A stretch of DNA of 64,000 bases from Acanthochlamys bracteata (Eukaryota; Streptophyta; Magnoliopsida; Pandanales; Velloziaceae), in the NCBI GenBank assembly GCA_019914995.1, contig CM034144.1, forward strand, positions 568,001 through 632,000, read 5' to 3'. Made by a program: the position numbers and the translations under genes. Positions 61,123 through 64,000 of this stretch are shown in pieces (within the stretch, counting starts at the first letter, position 1; each line of letters opens with the position of its first letter). The notes under the pieces are model-generated. The model saw only the letters and a program-made list of their open reading frames with translations, did not search any database and had not been told where the DNA came from.

Positions 61123-64000
61123 ATGGCGAGCAGCGAAGCTGAGATGGAGACTGAATCAATAGCCGTCGAAGAAACGGCGGGGATACCGTTCCAGATCCAG
61201 TTCGATAAACCTATTCCATTCCAGGTAATGATTTTAAAACCCTAGATTGATTTTTCGAATCTAATTGATCGATTTTGGATTTCGATGCGTGATTTCACTG
61301 ATTTGGTTGGGAATTTAGGTTAAAATTGCGGAGTGGAATCCAGAGAAGGATTTGTTAGCTATGGTTACTGATGATTCCAAAGTTTTGCTGCACCGGTTTA
61401 ACTGGCAGCGGCTCTGGAAAATCTCTCCAGGTTATCACTCTCTCCGTCTCTCTCTCTCTATCTCTATCGCGTGCGCGGCGGGCGTTCCTGTACACACACA
61501 GTCTGTCTTTGTGACAGTGACTTTAGATTTTAACGGCTTATTTGAAATTGAATTTTTGTATTTTGCTGTAGAAGAGTTTTTGTTGATTTCTGTTGAGCTT
61601 TAAGTATATAGAATGTTACAACAAATCCAAGCATTACGTTCATTAGCTAAGATTCTATGCTGTATATAAAATGCACAAACTTAATGTTGAAAGATACTTA
61701 ATCAATAAAGTTCAGCAAAGTCTATGATTGCTCATGAGCTAGGCATTAACTCTAAGACAGGTCCTTGACTCCCACGTGACCATAGCATTAACTTAGTGGT
61801 ACTTGATCTGTCTATTGCTTATCTTATGTTTAACTTATATTTCTATCTTTTCATGTAACATGTGTTAAGCCTTCTTATTTCCTCCATTGCAAGAGTGCTT
61901 CACCTTTTAGCTATAAAGTTCTATTCACAAAGTGTGTCATGTTTGTGGTTGGAATACTGCATATTGTTTTCAGTTCTTGTCTATCAAACGCTTGTGAGAC
62001 ATCCACTAAGTATTTCTACTTTTGATGGAACAAGGCAGTCTGGTTTTGATTATCAAAAGCTAGATCTATGCATTCTTATATTGAAATTTATCTATAAGTG
62101 ACAATAATTATTAGATCAAGCTTTCAAGAACAAAGTTTGGATACTTAGGGCGCGTTTCTTTTGCTCTGAACTGAGTTTTTTAAAGTGAGTTACTTAAAAA
62201 GTAAAGTTCAGAAGTGAGTTCAATTTTTGTATTTATGTTTTATTAAAAGTGAGTTTGGAAGTGAAGTTTTTAGTTTTAAAATTTGAATTGTAGAAGTGGA
62301 GTTTTGGCGGGAAAAAGTGACTTAAAAATGTTAGTAAACATGCCCTTAGTATATCTGGAGAATTATCTTGTTAGTTTTAAAAAGTTGATTAGTTGTCTCT
62401 TCCAGCATCTATGCCATTATTGCACATCGTTAGATAGTAGTTTGTTTATGTTGTTTTACTTACATTGTTCATCTTGGTTATAAGATCAAATATAGCGTTT
62501 GTGAATTCTCCTTTCAGGCAAATGTGTCACTTGTCTTTGTTGGCGTCCTGATGGCAAAGCAATTGCTCTTGGTCTTGAAGATGGCTTAGTAACATTACAT
62601 GATGTGGAAGTAGGTCTTTGCAACAAAAAAAGATAGAAAACCATTTGGTAGCTCTAGAGGAATTACATGTATTTATGTATTATTATTCTACTAATCCATT
62701 TCTAAAGAGTGAGATTATAGAACCAGAATTTTCAAACTTGAGAGCGTTCATTTTGCAGAATGGGAAGTTGTTAAGGAGCTTCAATTCTCACAATGTAGCT
62801 GTTGTCTGTCTTAACTGGAAAGATCAATTGCTGAAGGTAGAGGCTAAAACTTTTTAGGCATCTTTAGTGCTGAAGCTTGAACCATATTGGTGAAGGAGTG
62901 TTTTAAAACTATGTAAAATCCATATTCAATGTTTGATTATCTTCCTTCATTTGTATTTGCCATGGTCACAGAACTAGGATGAGGCCTCTATTTGCAAATT
63001 TAAATTCGTTGAAGTTGAAGCAATTCCTAATCGTATCAGAAGCTAATTTCTGTTCTAGCTTATGCAAAAGTGTGTGAATAGGTGGTGCTCCACTGTATTT
63101 GTAAATTTGATCATGTAATTAGGCCTTAGTTAACTGATAAACAATTAGTGCAATTTTACCTATTGCCATTTTGGCCTAGTAAGATTGCTATTCCCTCATA
63201 TACTGCTCTGTTTAATTCTGCACCACCTCTTTATTATCTGTGTATTTATCTTAAGTAAAGGCCTCCATTCTTAACAATGACCTATCCGAGAGATTTTAAA
63301 TAAGCTGTCTTCTCTTCTTTTTTTTTGGGTGTAAGGTGGAAATCTTTGTTTGCTGAGTAAAGCTCCCTGGATTTTTATTAAACCATCTTGTTTCGAATAG
63401 TTAAAAAGCTAAAGAACTTGATAACATAAAAAGTTATCTTGTAAATCATCATGACAACAAAATTAAGGCAAATGAACTGAAGTACTAGGAACTAGGAGGT
63501 ATAGAGAATAAGCACTAAATATTGTTGATGAAACTATATGAGGGTACAGGTAGCCATGGGTGGATTTTCGGTGTTAGCCGTCATCTGATCCAATTTTTTG
63601 TTAGATGTGTAATCTTCTGAACTTTTCACTTTTAACGTAGGGCGTGTTTACCTTGTAGAAAAAGTGGGTTAAGTGAGTTTTTTGGAAGTCAATTTAAAAA
63701 ATAAATTAAAAATTAAAATATTTAATAAAAAATAAAATTATATATTAATTTAATATTTATAGTAAGTTTTAAAATTAAATTTTTAAAAAAAATTTATTAA
63801 TAAAAAATTTTTATTTTAATTTGTGTATGTATTTTATATTGAAAGTGAGTTTAAAAAAAAAGAGTTTGGGGTGTTGGTAAACACGCCCGTAAGTGCTAAA
63901 TGCTAAATGGTGTCTCTTTTGGATTCACACTCTAAAAATTTAAATTTTATGCCAGGATAACCGTGATAATGTGTTTACTTATGAAGATCGCACGTCACGC
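61123..64000 (+). CDS. APC4: Anaphase-promoting complex subunit 4 (APC4), first five exons, cut by window edge
   Basis: Scaffold subunit of the APC/C ubiquitin ligase that drives chromosome separation and mitotic exit. Exons are 61123-61224, 61319-61430, 62518-62609, 62759-62836 and 63956-64000 (open at the edge), all with GT-AG borders and in one frame. The protein begins [20 protein letters not shown], then [91 protein letters not shown] and [15 protein letters not shown]. This is the conserved N-terminal WD40-like propeller of plant APC4. Two mini-transposons sit in introns 2 and 4. The missing 3' part lies to the right. Confidence 0.95.
62148..62345. mobile_element. Tourist/Harbinger-like MITE in APC4 intron 2, 198 bp
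   Basis: It begins GGGCGCGTTTCTTTTGC and ends, reverse-complemented, GGGCATGTTTACTAACA. TTA flanks both sides (62145-62147 and 62346-62348). It lies fully inside the intron 61431-62517. Confidence 0.8.
63640..63888. mobile_element. Tourist/Harbinger-like MITE in APC4 intron 4, 249 bp
   Basis: It begins GGGCGTGTTTACCTTGTAG and ends, reverse-complemented, GGGCGTGTTTACCAACACC. GTA flanks both sides (63637-63639 and 63889-63891). It ends 67 bases before exon 5. Confidence 0.78.

Overview
This window looks like nuclear DNA of a flowering plant, most likely a eudicot. The genes carry short GT-AG introns with AT-rich interiors. The families are plant ones: an AP2-type PLETHORA/AINTEGUMENTA-like factor, FPF1, a QALGGH zinc finger and an AAA-ATPase of the At5g57480 type. 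The spaces between genes are very AT-rich and full of small transposon relics. I cannot name the species.

Layout from left to right. At 2176-4591 (-) lies a complete nine-exon AIL5/PLT5-like gene, including the 9-bp micro-exon typical of the family. At 8497-8970 (-) is a small DUF688-type protein. A broken, intron-bearing copy of NADPH-cytochrome P450 reductase (CPR) fills 11084-16823 (+). A second partial CPR copy follows at 19178-20780 (+) and is interrupted by a CACTA-type mini-element. Next come an FPF1-like gene (22908-23240, -), a tRNA-Gly(CCC) (24437-24507, -), the five-exon spliceosomal SmF gene (26926-28573, -) and an uncharacterised plant-specific protein (29699-30400, -).

Three tandem two-exon GT31 galactosyltransferase-like genes lie at 34844-42196 (+). 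The middle one has lost the first aspartate of its DDD motif. An intronless AAA-ATPase is at 49198-50778 (+), a ZFP2-like repressor with two EAR-type motifs at 57546-57938 (+), and the first five exons of APC4 run off the right edge (61123-64000, +).

The intergenic space holds several mini-transposon families. One is a Tourist/Harbinger-like group with ends close to GGGCGTGTTTAC and 3-bp duplications, mostly TTA; two of its members sit in APC4 introns. There is one 752-bp hAT-like element with a perfect 8-bp duplication, and a numerous AT-rich group with imperfect inverted ends. One GC-rich island of about 500 bp (37066-37600) stands out.

The live genes form no single pathway. The order AIL5 - GT31 - AAA-ATPase - ZFP2 resembles, from memory, part of Arabidopsis chromosome 5 (At5g57390 to At5g57520), so the window may keep an ancestral block with later insertions. 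APC4 and SmF carry TGGGCY (site II) promoter motifs, and APC4 also an E2F-like site, which fits genes used in dividing cells. I found no CRISPR array, operon or clearly new multi-gene system. The most unusual points are the GT31 triplet with an altered catalytic motif and the paired CPR pseudogenes.
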